A stretch of 64,000 nt of DNA from assembly GCF_020165495.1 (NCBI RefSeq), contig NZ_JAIUIE010000011.1:103582-167581 (forward strand), given 5' to 3'. The translations under genes were made by a program, and so were the position numbers. Shown here piece by piece: positions 42,482-50,541 of this stretch (position 1 is its first letter; each line of letters opens with the position of its first letter). This DNA comes from Mesorhizobium sp. BR1-1-16 (GTDB taxonomy: Bacteria > Pseudomonadota > Alphaproteobacteria > Rhizobiales > Kaistiaceae). Under the pieces are notes generated by a model, which was not told where the DNA came from, searched no databases, and saw only the letters and a list, made by a program, of their open reading frames with translations.

Positions 42482-43408
42482 ATGCCATTGTCGCAAACGG
42501 TTGACTCGATCCGCGCCTCTTCGCGCCAGCTTGTGCGCGAACTGGGGTTCACCGGAAATGCGTTTGCCGGTACCGAATTGTCGCCTTCTGCGGTCCATGC
42601 GCTGATCGAGATTGAGCAGGGCGGGGTGGCCGCCCGCGATCTCGGCGCGCTGCTGCATCTCGAAAAGTCGAGCGTGAGCCGGATGCTTCGGAAGCTCATA
42701 GCATCCGGGGACGTTGTGGAGGAAACTGGCGAGGACGACGGTCGCGTGAAGCTGCTGTCGCTCACAACGGCCGGCAGAGACCGGCTGGCCAATATTCATG
42801 GTTTCGCGCGCGCGCAGGTTATGGGTGCGCTTGCAAAGCTGACCGCCGAGCAAGGTCAGATGGTATTGGACGGGCTGCGTCTCTACGCCAGAGCCTTGGC
42901 AGGGCCGCCGGCGGCTTCGGCGGTCGAGCTCAAGACAGGATATCGACCTGGTCTCATCGCACGCATCACCGAAATGCATTCAGTTTATTACACGCGAACA
43001 TCCGGCTTTGGGCTGGCGTTCGAGTCCGTCGTCGCCAGTGGACTGGCCGAGTTTGCAGGTCGCCTAGGCAAACCTCAGAACGAGATCTGGTCGGCAATGA
43101 GCGGCGGCGATGTCTTCGGGTCCATCGCTATCGATGGAGAAGATCTCAGGCCAAGCATCGCACATCTTCGGTGGTTCGTGGTCGATGACGCGATGCGCGG
43201 CTCCGGGGCCGGCAAGAAGCTTCTGGATGCAGCATTGGCCTTCGTCGATCAGCGGGGCTTCGCGGAGACGCACCTCTGGACGTTCTCCGGGCTGGATGCG
43301 GCACGGCACCTCTATGAAACGCGAGGATTCAAACTGGCCGAAGAACGCCCCGGCTCTCAATGGGGCAGTGAAGTCCTCGAACAACGATTTGCCAGGGCCG
43401 TGCCCTGA
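42482..43408 (+). CDS. MarR-type regulator fused to a GNAT acetyltransferase
   Basis: This is a 308-aa two-domain protein. Residues 1-140 form a MarR winged helix (LSPSAVHALIEIEQGGVAARDLGALLHLEKSSVSRMLRKL, then GEDDGRVKLLSLTTAGRDRL). Residues about 150-308 form a GNAT fold with the acetyl-CoA loop VDDAMRGSGAGKKLL and DAARHLYETRGFKLAEE. Fusions of this kind are known in many proteobacteria. The acetylated target is unknown. The ATG at 42482 follows the palindrome at 42449. It stands alone, with no operon partner. Confidence 0.88.
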   Translation: MPLSQTVDSIRASSRQLVRELGFTGNAFAGTELSPSAVHALIEIEQGGVAARDLGALLHLEKSSVSRMLRKLIASGDVVEETGEDDGRVKLLSLTTAGRDRLANIHGFARAQVMGALAKLTAEQGQMVLDGLRLYARALAGPPAASAVELKTGYRPGLIARITEMHSVYYTRTSGFGLAFESVVASGLAEFAGRLGKPQNEIWSAMSGGDVFGSIAIDGEDLRPSIAHLRWFVVDDAMRGSGAGKKLLDAALAFVDQRGFAETHLWTFSGLDAARHLYETRGFKLAEERPGSQWGSEVLEQRFARAVP

Positions 43409-43754
43409 CCAAATACGCTCGGCGGCATCGACCGTCTGCCAGGCTCGCCGGCTAGCGCGCAACGCGACGGAGAACCGGAGGAATCTGGCGCGCCGGGTGA
43501 GATGAAACGGGGGCACCCTTACGTCGCTGTTGTTTGTATCTACTGCGATCTCCGGCGAGAAGCCGGACCTCAGTCGTCCATACCGCCTCGCCGCTGGTAG
43601 CGCGGTAGGCGCGGTTCGGCAATGGGACGACCATGGCGAGTTCCGCGTTTGCGGCCGCTTCGATTTGCACAGTTCGTCCTTCCGCCCGTTAACCGCGGAC
43701 TAGGTACAGGTGCCGGGAGGCATATGCGTTTGGTATCGGGGCTTCGTCGTGCAT
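43409..43754. other. Intergenic region before the molybdopterin oxidoreductase gene end
   Basis: This 346-nt stretch lies between convergent genes. Open frames exist but none has a ribosome binding site or a recognisable product. I see no strong hairpin with a T-tract either. Confidence 0.5.
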
Positions 43755-44531
43755 TCAGATTCCCGCGTACCACTCGTATCCACGGTCCTCCCAGAAACCG
43801 CCCTTACCACCCCAAAGGTCGCCGAAGCTTTCGACGATCTCGATGCTCATGATGTATTTGGCCTGCTTGTAGCCGAGCTGCCGCTCCACGCGCAGCCGGA
43901 GCGGAGCGCCGTGTCCGACCGTCAGGTCCGCGTCGTTCATCGCGTAAGCGAGGATCGTCTGCGGATGAAACGCGTCGATGAGGTCGACGCTCTCGTAGTA
44001 GCGGCCGCTGCCGTCGAGAGTCTTCTCCAGTTCATCGGCGCAGTGGAAGACCGCGAAACGCGCGTTGGGTTTCAACCCCGCTGCCTGAAGCACGAGGCCG
44101 AGTGGCACGCCGGTCCACTTGCCGATCGCGCTCCAGCCCTCGACGCAGTCGTGGCGGGTGATCTGGGTACGCGAAGGAAGCTTCTTGAGGTCCGCCAGCG
44201 AGAATTCCAGCGGCCGATTCACCAGACCGCCGATCTTCAGCTTCCAATCGGCGAATCCGTTCTCATGCAGCGCGGCATATTCCTCGGAGTCAGGCGCCTG
44301 CGTGCCGTTGACCCGGAACGTCGGCGAAATTTCCGCCGCCGAGAATTCCCTCGCCAAGGGTCTGTGCCGCAGCAACATGCGTTGCGCACCCATCGTCAGC
44401 GCTTCGGCCGATCGCAACACGGCATAGACGTCAGGGTTTTGTTCGAGGATGCCGTAGCCGCCCACCGCGAGCGCCCCAGCTGCAACCGTGCTGCCGATGA
44501 GGAAGCGCCGTCTAGTCAGAAGACTAGTCAT
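43755..44531 (-). CDS. Tat-exported molybdopterin-dependent oxidoreductase (sulfite oxidase-like, MsrP-related)
   Basis: This is a 258-aa periplasmic enzyme. A twin-arginine signal (TRRRFLIGSTVAAG) precedes the oxidoreductase molybdopterin-binding domain. The molybdenum-ligating Cys129 is in RHDCVEGWSAIGKWTG. It is smaller than sulfite oxidases and lacks their dimerisation domain, like MsrP/YedY. It overlaps the cytochrome b gene by ATGA, so the two form an electron-transfer pair in the inner membrane. True MsrP works with the six-helix MsrQ; here the partner is a four-helix cytochrome b561-type protein. A substrate other than methionine sulfoxide is therefore possible. Confidence 0.87.
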   Translation of the reverse strand: MTSLLTRRRFLIGSTVAAGALAVGGYGILEQNPDVYAVLRSAEALTMGAQRMLLRHRPLAREFSAAEISPTFRVNGTQAPDSEEYAALHENGFADWKLKIGGLVNRPLEFSLADLKKLPSRTQITRHDCVEGWSAIGKWTGVPLGLVLQAAGLKPNARFAVFHCADELEKTLDGSGRYYESVDLIDAFHPQTILAYAMNDADLTVGHGAPLRLRVERQLGYKQAKYIMSIEIVESFGDLWGGKGGFWEDRGYEWYAGI

Positions 44532-45379
44532 GCGTCAGGGCCCTCGTTCCGGATGGCATAGCGGCCTGTGATCATCGAACGCATGTTGTTCCAAGGCCCG
44601 GACAGAATGACCATGGCGACATGAACGATGACGAACAGAACAAGCAGGGATGCCGAGATGAAGTGGATGGTGCGGGCTGATGGTCGTCCTCCGAAGATGT
44701 CGAGAAGAACTGGAAAGGCAGCATCGATGCCGGGTGACATTGTCAGCCCGGTCAGCACCATCAAAGGCAGCAATCCCGCGACGACGATGATGTAGGTGAG
44801 CTTCTGGAGCACATTATAGTGCCGGGCCTTCTCTCCCTCCGGAAAGCGCAGGCGAGCGTGATCGAGGATCTCCTGCCAGAGGTGGCGCGGTGCGAGCTCG
44901 TGGCGGTTCAGCGCCAGATCACGGCGGAAATGCCCGCTCAAGAGATTATACGTCAGATAGACGAAGCCATTGATGACGAAGAGCCAGGCAAAGAAGAAGT
45001 GCCAGCGCCGGCCCGCGGCGAGATCCTGATAAGACGGCAGCGTGAGCCAGCCCGGAAATGCCCGAGGCGTCCACTGGCCTTCCATCTTCGACAGGCCCAG
45101 CACGCCGGTGGTCCCAATGGTCATACCGCCCACCGTCACGAAGCCGCGCGGTTCGCCATTGCGCTCATCCGCGCCGATCGTGATGAAAGCGCGATCGTCA
45201 TCCGCGCCATATTGGCCCCAATGGAGTCGCGGATAGGCATTGAATATCTGGAGTCCGCTGAAGATCAGAAAGCTGAGACAAAGCACATTCAGCCAATGCG
45301 TCAGTCGGGTCACGATCGAGTGCCGCCGGACCAGGATGGTCCTTCGGTGTGACGTTGATTGATGCCTCTCCTCATTCAT
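44528..45379 (-). CDS. Cytochrome b/b561-type membrane subunit
   Basis: This is a 283-aa inner-membrane di-heme cytochrome b. Four helices are visible: HWLNVLCLSFLIFSGLQIF, HFFFAWLFVINGFVYLTYNLL, LTYIIVVAGLLPLMVLTGLT and IHFISASLLVLFVIVHVAMVIL. Candidate heme His residues lie in TRLTHWLN, RRWHFFF, IHFIS and IVHVAM. A roughly 70-residue periplasmic loop separates helices one and two. It passes electrons between the quinone pool and the molybdopterin enzyme with which it is translationally coupled. Confidence 0.87.
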   Translation of the reverse strand: MNEERHQSTSHRRTILVRRHSIVTRLTHWLNVLCLSFLIFSGLQIFNAYPRLHWGQYGADDDRAFITIGADERNGEPRGFVTVGGMTIGTTGVLGLSKMEGQWTPRAFPGWLTLPSYQDLAAGRRWHFFFAWLFVINGFVYLTYNLLSGHFRRDLALNRHELAPRHLWQEILDHARLRFPEGEKARHYNVLQKLTYIIVVAGLLPLMVLTGLTMSPGIDAAFPVLLDIFGGRPSARTIHFISASLLVLFVIVHVAMVILSGPWNNMRSMITGRYAIRNEGPDA

Positions 45380-45492
45380 GGGTCGATCCCGACAGGTTGG
45401 CTGAGTGAGCTGGCGCCGCGCGCGACGCGCGAAATCGAAGTTTCCACCGGCCGGGCGATTGGGAGGCGGGCCCGACCGGTGTCGTCATCGGC

Positions 45493-46125
45493 TCACATCG
45501 GCGGGACAACACCGTTTTTGCCGACGACAACCTGCCGCGCGGTGATCGCGCCGCCTTCCGTCTTCTCGCCAGAGACGAAGACAACCGCTCCCGACGTCAG
45601 ATCAGCCTCAGTTGCCGGGGCGAGAGTGACGACGGGCGTTCCGTCCGGAATGGCGATCTTCTTTTCCTTGCCGTGGTAGGAGACGGTGACAGTTCGCCCG
45701 CTCACTCCCTTGACTGCGTCCGCGACCGTAGCGTTGGTCATGGTGCTGTTGGGCTTCAGATCCCAGCCGAAGCTGCCTTCACCGGCTCCTTTCAGGGCGG
45801 CCGGGAAGATCAGCACCTCAAGCGCGCCATCGCCACCGTCCTTGGTGGGTAGCGAAGCGATACCGACATAATCGCCAGGCTTGATGTCAGAGATGGCCGC
45901 ACGCGCAACGCTCGAAACCATCCCTCCTTGGGCGAAAGCGATGTTGGCGGTCTGGCCTTCGCGCGTCTTCACCGTCAACGTACCGCCGTCGAAGCTGGCG
46001 ATGGAACCGCGCACGCGGATCGGCTCTCCCTTGGGGCTTTCCGCAAAAACCGGCGAAGTGCTCGCGATGAGAGGCAGTGTGACAACAGCGACCGCAAAAA
46101 GGGCCGGCACAAGTTTCCGAAGCAT
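45493..46125 (-). CDS. Exported DUF5666-like protein
   Basis: This is a 210-aa secreted protein. The ATG at 46125 has GGAG upstream and gives a Sec signal (MLRKLVPALFAVAVVTLPLIA, cleavage near VFA-ES). Two similar beta-rich repeats follow (VRGSIASFDGGTLTVKTREGQTANIAF and ALKGVSG-type TVTVSYHGKEKKIAI), as in DUF5666 proteins. No enzymatic motif is seen. It probably shares a transcript with the cytochrome and molybdopterin genes downstream and is headed by TetR-type inverted repeats. Confidence 0.72.
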   Translation of the reverse strand: MLRKLVPALFAVAVVTLPLIASTSPVFAESPKGEPIRVRGSIASFDGGTLTVKTREGQTANIAFAQGGMVSSVARAAISDIKPGDYVGIASLPTKDGGDGALEVLIFPAALKGAGEGSFGWDLKPNSTMTNATVADAVKGVSGRTVTVSYHGKEKKIAIPDGTPVVTLAPATEADLTSGAVVFVSGEKTEGGAITARQVVVGKNGVVPPM

Positions 46126-46138
46126 GTCATCTCCTTCA

Positions 46139-46154
46139 TACCTACTGATAGGTA
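46139..46154. promoter_or_regulatory. TetR-type inverted repeat (site 1)
   Basis: TACCTA, CTGA, TAGGTA form a perfect 6-4-6 inverted repeat 14 bp before the DUF5666-like start codon. A similar CCTAC/GTAGG element lies before the TetR gene at 46869-46884. Confidence 0.6.
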
Positions 46155-46224
46155 GTCTCATGGCGCGAGGGGGGCGGCTATGCGGCGCGCCAAGTGACCG
46201 CAAACGCCGAAGTTCAACCGAGGC

Positions 46225-46242
46225 CTACCAACTACATGGTAG
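46225..46242. promoter_or_regulatory. TetR-type inverted repeat (site 2)
   Basis: CTACCA and TGGTAG flank ACTACA, a 6-6-6 inverted repeat about 100 bp before the DUF5666-like gene. It resembles sites 1 and 3 in its CTACC/GGTAG arms. Confidence 0.45.
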
Positions 46243-46278
46243 ACGTCACAGATATACGGATGTCGTCAGTTTCTCCGT

Positions 46279-46860
46279 TCACTGTCGAGCCGCAGTGAGC
46301 CTCTCGATCAAAGGCTGGGTGACAGCCGCGAATACCGCAGGATCACCATAAGCCCTTGCCGAGAGCATGGCACCATGCACGGTCGCGATGAACGTTTCCG
46401 CTTCGGATCGAGCGGTACCAGACAGTTTCAAAGTCCCCTGCTTCGCGCCTCGCTCTATCACTGATGTCAGCCAAGCCGAGAGGAGACGAAAATACTCTCT
46501 GACCTCCAGAACGACCTCCGGGGGCAGGACCGGGATTTCGCTGGCAAGCAAGGCGCACACGCAGAAAGGTCTTGACCCATCGCCGATGCACGCCGCCCAG
46601 TATTCTGTGTAGGCGCGAAGCTGATCAATCGGCTCTTGAAGCGCAAGATGCGCGAGCGCCGCCTCGGTGTCCTCGCGATAGCGCGCCACAAGGGTGCGAA
46701 CCAGATCAGCCTTGCCAGGGAAATGATGATGAATGCTTGCCTTGCGAATGCCGACCGCCTCGGAGATGTCGGCGTAGCTGAAGCCGTTGTATCCACCTGC
46801 GATGATCAGCGATCGGGCGCAGCGGAGAATGTTGTCGGAGGTGGTTGCCAAATTGCTCAT
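46279..46860 (-). CDS. TetR/AcrR-family transcriptional regulator
   Basis: This is a 193-aa repressor. The helix-turn-helix is ISEAVGIRKASIHHHFPGKADLVRTLV, the classical TetR signature. The C-terminal ligand domain (PFCVCALLASEIPVLPPEVVLEVREYF) resembles the YxaF/LmrA group. It lies directly upstream of the DUF5666-like, cytochrome and molybdopterin genes in the same orientation. Inverted repeats with CCTAC/GTAGG arms precede both it and them. It probably represses its own gene and this operon. Confidence 0.9.
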   Translation of the reverse strand: MSNLATTSDNILRCARSLIIAGGYNGFSYADISEAVGIRKASIHHHFPGKADLVRTLVARYREDTEAALAHLALQEPIDQLRAYTEYWAACIGDGSRPFCVCALLASEIPVLPPEVVLEVREYFRLLSAWLTSVIERGAKQGTLKLSGTARSEAETFIATVHGAMLSARAYGDPAVFAAVTQPLIERLTAARQ

Positions 46861-46868
46861 GCATGCTA

Positions 46869-46884
46869 CCTACCTTCTAGTAGG
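46869..46884. promoter_or_regulatory. TetR-type inverted repeat (site 3)
   Basis: CCTAC (46869-46873) and GTAGG (46880-46884) flank CTTCTA, nine bases before the TetR start codon. It is a likely autoregulatory site. Confidence 0.55.
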
Positions 46885-46940
46885 AAGCCCGTCAAGCGCC
46901 TATGAGCTTCTGCTATGAAAACGGTCGATCGGACAGGGAA

Positions 46941-47504
46941 ATGATGAACACGTCTAGCGATTTTGAGACCAGATTGCGCACGATCGAAGACAAGCTCGCC
47001 ATCTACGAATTGATCGCCTCGCATCCGCCAAGCGCCGACACCGGAGCAGCGGACTATACTGTTTCGGTCTACCGCGAGGACGGCGTGTTTGACCGCGGAC
47101 CGACGCTCGACGGTGCGAAAGGCGCCAAGGACATCGCAGCATTCATACAAAGACCGGAGCATCGCGAGGCGATTCGAGGCGGACTCGCCCATTTTACCGG
47201 CCTGCCGCTCGTCGACTTACGAGGCGATGCGGCGATTGTGACGTCTTATCTGATGATCGTTCACCTCGACCAGGAAGGCGAGCCGCGTGAGCTTGCCAAT
47301 CATGGCATATCGACCGGTTACCGGATTCACCGCGCCGTCGTGAACCGCTGGGAACTCGAAAAGCGCCACGGCCGCTGGATGATCGCCAAACGAACGCTCC
47401 TGCCCGTAGATGGCTCCGACATTCACCAAGAACTGCTACAGCGTGGCCTGAGTGAACTTCATTTCGACAGGGAAATCGGCGCTGCCCAGGCGGAGGGCGA
47501 ATGA
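46941..47504 (+). CDS. NTF2/SnoaL-like protein
   Basis: This is a 187-aa protein with the cone-shaped NTF2-like fold: an N-terminal helix (LRTIEDKLAIYELIA), then AADYTVSVYREDGVFD, a middle segment AIVTSYLMIVHLD and the C-terminal YRIHRAVVNRWELEKRHGRWMIAKRTLLPVDG. Members are SnoaL-type cyclases, bile-acid dehydratase-like enzymes or uncharacterised proteins. It is divergent from the TetR gene and so may be controlled by the same operator. The ATG at 46941 is followed directly by a second ATG; ACAGGGA precedes them. Confidence 0.78.
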   Translation: MMNTSSDFETRLRTIEDKLAIYELIASHPPSADTGAADYTVSVYREDGVFDRGPTLDGAKGAKDIAAFIQRPEHREAIRGGLAHFTGLPLVDLRGDAAIVTSYLMIVHLDQEGEPRELANHGISTGYRIHRAVVNRWELEKRHGRWMIAKRTLLPVDGSDIHQELLQRGLSELHFDREIGAAQAEGE

Positions 47505-47623
47505 CCCCAGCCAAGAACCAGAACCGGGCAACGTTCCGCGTCTATGATCGTGGCGAGCTCGATGCATCACGCCGCATCTCCGAGCACCGGATCGCAGCGC
47601 GGAACGGCAAGGAAACGACTTGA
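47501..47623 (+). CDS. Possible small protein coupled to the NTF2-like gene
   Basis: A 40-codon frame begins at an ATG that overlaps the stop of the NTF2-like gene (ATGA) and ends at the TGA at 47621. The predicted peptide is basic and hydrophilic (MTPAKNQNRATFRVYDRGEL at its start). I recognise no family. The ATGA arrangement is the only support, so chance is possible. Confidence 0.3.
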   Translation: MTPAKNQNRATFRVYDRGELDASRRISEHRIAARNGKETT

Positions 47624-47683
47624 GGAACGTCGGGAACGCAATTTCCGAAGCGTTGCCACAAATACTCAAAACTAATGAAAAAG

Positions 47684-47760
47684 TGGCGCGCCCGAAGAGA
47701 TTCGAACTCCTGACCCCCAGATTCGTAGTCTGGTGCTCTATCCAGCTGAGCTACGGGCGC
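47684..47760 (-). tRNA. tRNA-Arg (anticodon ACG)
   Basis: The reverse strand folds into a full cloverleaf. The acceptor GCGCCCG/CGGGCGC has 7 bp, the D-arm stem is GCTC/GAGC, the anticodon stem CCAGA/TCTGG encloses CTACGAA with anticodon ACG, and the T-arm loop is TTCGAAT. The 3' CCA is encoded. ACG (read as ICG after deamination) decodes CGU, CGC and CGA arginine codons. Confidence 0.97.
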
Positions 47761-47989
47761 CTGCCGATCTGATCGTGAAGAATTCTTCCGACCAGTGCTG
47801 CGCCCCGGAGGGCGTCGGCGGCGTCTAACTAGCCGCTCGACCGGAGGATTGCAAGCGCCCTTTTCCCGTCTCTCCACAGGGGCGTGCCGGCATCGGCATC
47901 GGCCGCAGGCAGCGCTTGGCGATTGTGGCTGCGAGCTTGGCGGGGACAGCTTCTTTCCTTCGCTGGCGCATGTCTCGACCTGCCTGGCC

Positions 47990-49492
47990 TCAGCGCGCCT
48001 GGGCCCGGCGGGCGCGGTCGAAGGCAACGGGGCGGTCGGGGAGGGTGATCTCGAAGACGGCTCCGGGGCCGTCGCCGTCGACAAGCAGGATCGTGCCGCC
48101 ATGGGCGCGCACGATCTCGGCTGCGATGGCGAGCCCAAGGCCCGTGCCGCCGGGGCGCACGCCGCCCTGGAAGGCTTGGAAGAGGTTCGCGCGGGCTCTC
48201 TCCGGCACGCCCGGACCCGTATCGCAGACGCGTACCAGGGCCACGGCGCCCTGGCGCTCGGCCTCGATGCTCAAGCGGCGGATTACCGCCGGATCCGGCT
48301 CGCCATCCATCGCCTGGACGGCGTTGCGGCAGAGATTGAGCAGCACGCGGAACATCTGGTCGGGATCGGCATCGATCTCGAAGCCGCCTTCGACTTCAAT
48401 CTCGCAGTGGATCGTTGCGTGGCTTTCGAGGCCAAGCACCTCAACGACATCGCGGACGACCCGTGACAGCGCGACCAGGCGGCGGCTTGGCTCCCGTTCG
48501 CGCGCCCGGCCATAGGCGAGCGTCGTCTGGCAATAGTCGATGGCGCGGCCGAGCGTCGCCACGAGGCGGGGTGCGAAACGCTGCACGGTGGGATCGGGAA
48601 GGGCGGCAATGCGGTCCGAGAAGAGCTGCGCCGACGCCAGCAGGTTGCGGAGGTCGTGGTTGACCTTCGAGACGGCGAGGCCGAGATCGGCAAGATGGGT
48701 CTTCTGCAACAGCGTGTCCGAGAGCTGGCGCTGCATCGCCGCCAGTTCCTCCTCGGCAACGCCGATCTCGTCGGCGCGTCCGCTCGGTGTGATGATGCGT
48801 GCCTTGTCCTCGGGATCCTCGGAGAAATGGACCATCGCCTGTGACAGGCGCCGCATCGGCCGGACGAACAGACGCTGCAGGCTGATATAGATCGGTATCG
48901 CGGCGATGATCGAGATGAGCGCCGACAGCGCGAGAATCGTGCCGCCGAACCGCAGCATCGCCGAGCGCAACGGACGATCACTGATCACGAGTTCGAGGCT
49001 GTTGCCGTCATGCGTCGGTCCGATCACGCGCAGCGTGCGCGGTTCGAAAGCCAGAAGCGTCGAGAAGGCGGCGCCGATCGAACCGGGTGACATCGACTCG
49101 CGCAGGTCCACGGTTTCATCGACCGTCGGCGGCATCTCGATCGCGGCCAGAAGACGGGTCGCGTCGCCGGTGCGCGCAACGATCGCGGTGGCGCCGACTG
49201 TTGCCAGCAATTGATCCTGCACGCGGCGCGGTACGTCGCTCCAGGCGGCCGAATCGAGCAGGATGCTGGCGGCCTGCGCCGTCGCCAGCCGGTCCTCGAG
49301 GAATCGCAGGCGGAAGGTCGCCATGGTCGGCACGAAGCCGGCAATGCCGGTCACCATCACGAAGATGACGGTGAGAATCATGAGCTTGACCGAAAGGCTG
49401 GGCACGCGGCGACGTCGTGCCGCGGCGGGACGATCCGCTGCCGGCGCAGTCATGGCTTCCGCATCCCCGGCCTGCTGGCGCGGTTCAGACAT
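47990..49492 (-). CDS. Membrane sensor histidine kinase
   Basis: This is a 500-aa sensor kinase. Two helices (about 35-55 and 186-206) bracket a ~130-residue periplasmic sensor region of no recognised fold. A HAMP-like linker (RLFVRPMRRLSQAM) follows. The phospho-acceptor His279 is in SKVNHDLRNLLAS, and the ATPase domain has the N box LLNLCRNAVQAM, G1 CDTGPGV and G2 GGTGLGLAI. No response-regulator gene is adjacent, so it is an orphan kinase in this window. The partner and signal cannot be read from the sequence. It lies between tRNA-Arg and the rpmH block. Confidence 0.9.
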   Translation of the reverse strand: MSEPRQQAGDAEAMTAPAADRPAAARRRRVPSLSVKLMILTVIFVMVTGIAGFVPTMATFRLRFLEDRLATAQAASILLDSAAWSDVPRRVQDQLLATVGATAIVARTGDATRLLAAIEMPPTVDETVDLRESMSPGSIGAAFSTLLAFEPRTLRVIGPTHDGNSLELVISDRPLRSAMLRFGGTILALSALISIIAAIPIYISLQRLFVRPMRRLSQAMVHFSEDPEDKARIITPSGRADEIGVAEEELAAMQRQLSDTLLQKTHLADLGLAVSKVNHDLRNLLASAQLFSDRIAALPDPTVQRFAPRLVATLGRAIDYCQTTLAYGRAREREPSRRLVALSRVVRDVVEVLGLESHATIHCEIEVEGGFEIDADPDQMFRVLLNLCRNAVQAMDGEPDPAVIRRLSIEAERQGAVALVRVCDTGPGVPERARANLFQAFQGGVRPGGTGLGLAIAAEIVRAHGGTILLVDGDGPGAVFEITLPDRPVAFDRARRAQAR

Positions 49493-49885
49493 GCCGCCTG
49501 TCCTCCTCTAAATCGCGCCATGCCGAAGCGGGCATTCCGAATGCCATCTTCGAAAGCCCGCGCTTCCTGGGGTTTCAGCCTCACCCCTGCGCCGAACGCG
49601 ATCAGCCCTTATGATGCGACAGGGTGCCTCCTGCCGTCAAACCGACGCGATTCGCCGGCTTTATGGCGATGCTGCTGATCGGTCGGCATGGCCATTTGAA
49701 GGCGCGAGAGGTCGGTGCGGCGCGTTGACTTGGTCGGACCTTCTCCGTATAAGCCGGGCTCGACGAGAGCAGGCTGCATGCGTGCTGAGGTCGCATGCTG
49801 ATGCATGCCTGGCTTCGGAGCGGGCCCGCCGCGCCTCCGGATGTGAAACAGATTGAATGAGGGCCGCCCCAGGCGGTGACGACCC
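49493..49885. other. Region upstream of rpmH
   Basis: No gene is supported in this 393-nt stretch. It holds the divergent upstream regions of the sensor kinase and of rpmH. The rpmH promoter is at 49725-49753, leaving an untranslated leader of roughly 125 nt. Confidence 0.6.
49725..49753 (+). promoter_or_regulatory. Promoter of the rpmH-rnpA operon
   Basis: TTGACT (49725-49730) and TATAAG (49748-49753) are separated by exactly 17 bases, close to the sigma-70 consensus and stronger than most sites in this GC-rich window. This fits the high expression of the ribosomal protein gene. Confidence 0.8.
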
Positions 49886-50020
49886 ATGAAGCGTACTTAT
49901 CAGCCCAGCAAGCTCGTCCGCGCCCGCCGGCACGGCTTCCGCGCCCGTATGGCCACCGTTGGCGGCCGCAAGGTCGTCGCGCAGCGCCGCGCCCAGGGCC
50001 GCAAGAAGCTGACGGCCTGA
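49886..50020 (+). CDS. rpmH: Large ribosomal subunit protein bL34
   Basis: This 44-aa, strongly basic protein begins [20 protein letters not shown] and has the family's standard length. It is a component of the 50S subunit. The place at the head of rpmH-rnpA-yidC is conserved across bacteria and near oriC in many, though no origin is visible here. Confidence 0.98.
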   Translation: MKRTYQPSKLVRARRHGFRARMATVGGRKVVAQRRAQGRKKLTA

Positions 50021-50067
50021 CGCTTTCGGCCAGCAACGCAGCCGGCCGGCGCCTGGAAAGGCTCGCC

Positions 50068-50541
50068 ATGGATCGACAGAAGACCATGGGGCGTCTCAAG
50101 AAACGCGCCGAATTTCTAGCCGCCGCCGGTGGAGCTCGCGCTTCCCGGCGCGGTTTTTTGCTGCAGAAGCGGGATCGTGATGGCGAGGTCGGGCCTCGCT
50201 TCGGCTTCACCGTCACCAAGAAAATGGGCAATTCGCCGGAGCGCAACCGCATCCGTCGCCGCCTGCGCGAGGCTGTGCGTCTGGCCGCCGCGCCGCATGC
50301 GAGCCTCCGCGCCGATTACGTCCTGATCGGCCGCCGCGCCGCACTGTCGCAGCCCTTCGAAGACCTGGTGCGCGACCTTATCTCAGGCCTTGCCTCGTTC
50401 GATCGCCCGCCCGCTTCCACGCCGTCGCAACGTTCGACAACGACGGCGCCTGACGGGGGTCGCACGCGGCGCCTCGCCGCACCGAACGAACCCGCCCTCA
50501 TGGGCCCGACCGACCGTTCCGCCGAAAGATCCGACAGATGA
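50068..50541 (+). CDS. rnpA: Ribonuclease P protein component
   Basis: This is the protein subunit of RNase P, which trims tRNA 5' ends with the catalytic RNA. The core (residues 7-115) has LKKRAEFLAAAGGARASRRGF, the RNR motif as GNSPERNRIRRRLREAVR, and ADYVLIGRRAAL. About 45 extra C-terminal residues, rich in Ser, Thr, Arg and Pro, follow the usual end of the family. The start is the ATG at 50068 after GGAAAGG; an ATG at 50086 is possible. The stop overlaps the yidC start (ATGA). Confidence 0.95.
   Translation: MDRQKTMGRLKKRAEFLAAAGGARASRRGFLLQKRDRDGEVGPRFGFTVTKKMGNSPERNRIRRRLREAVRLAAAPHASLRADYVLIGRRAALSQPFEDLVRDLISGLASFDRPPASTPSQRSTTTAPDGGRTRRLAAPNEPALMGPTDRSAERSDR

Noticed and set aside
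40891..42504. 537-codon open frame on the plus strand opposite the LacI gene
   Set aside because: The antisense of a complete LacI regulator; no domain, no ribosome binding site.
43755..44531. Naming the molybdopterin enzyme MsrP
   Set aside because: The partner is a cytochrome b561-type subunit with about four helices and a large loop, not MsrQ, so the symbol was withheld.
49493..49885. Chromosomal replication origin near rpmH
   Set aside because: No cluster of DnaA boxes (TTATCCACA-like) or AT-rich unwinding region is visible, and dnaA is absent.
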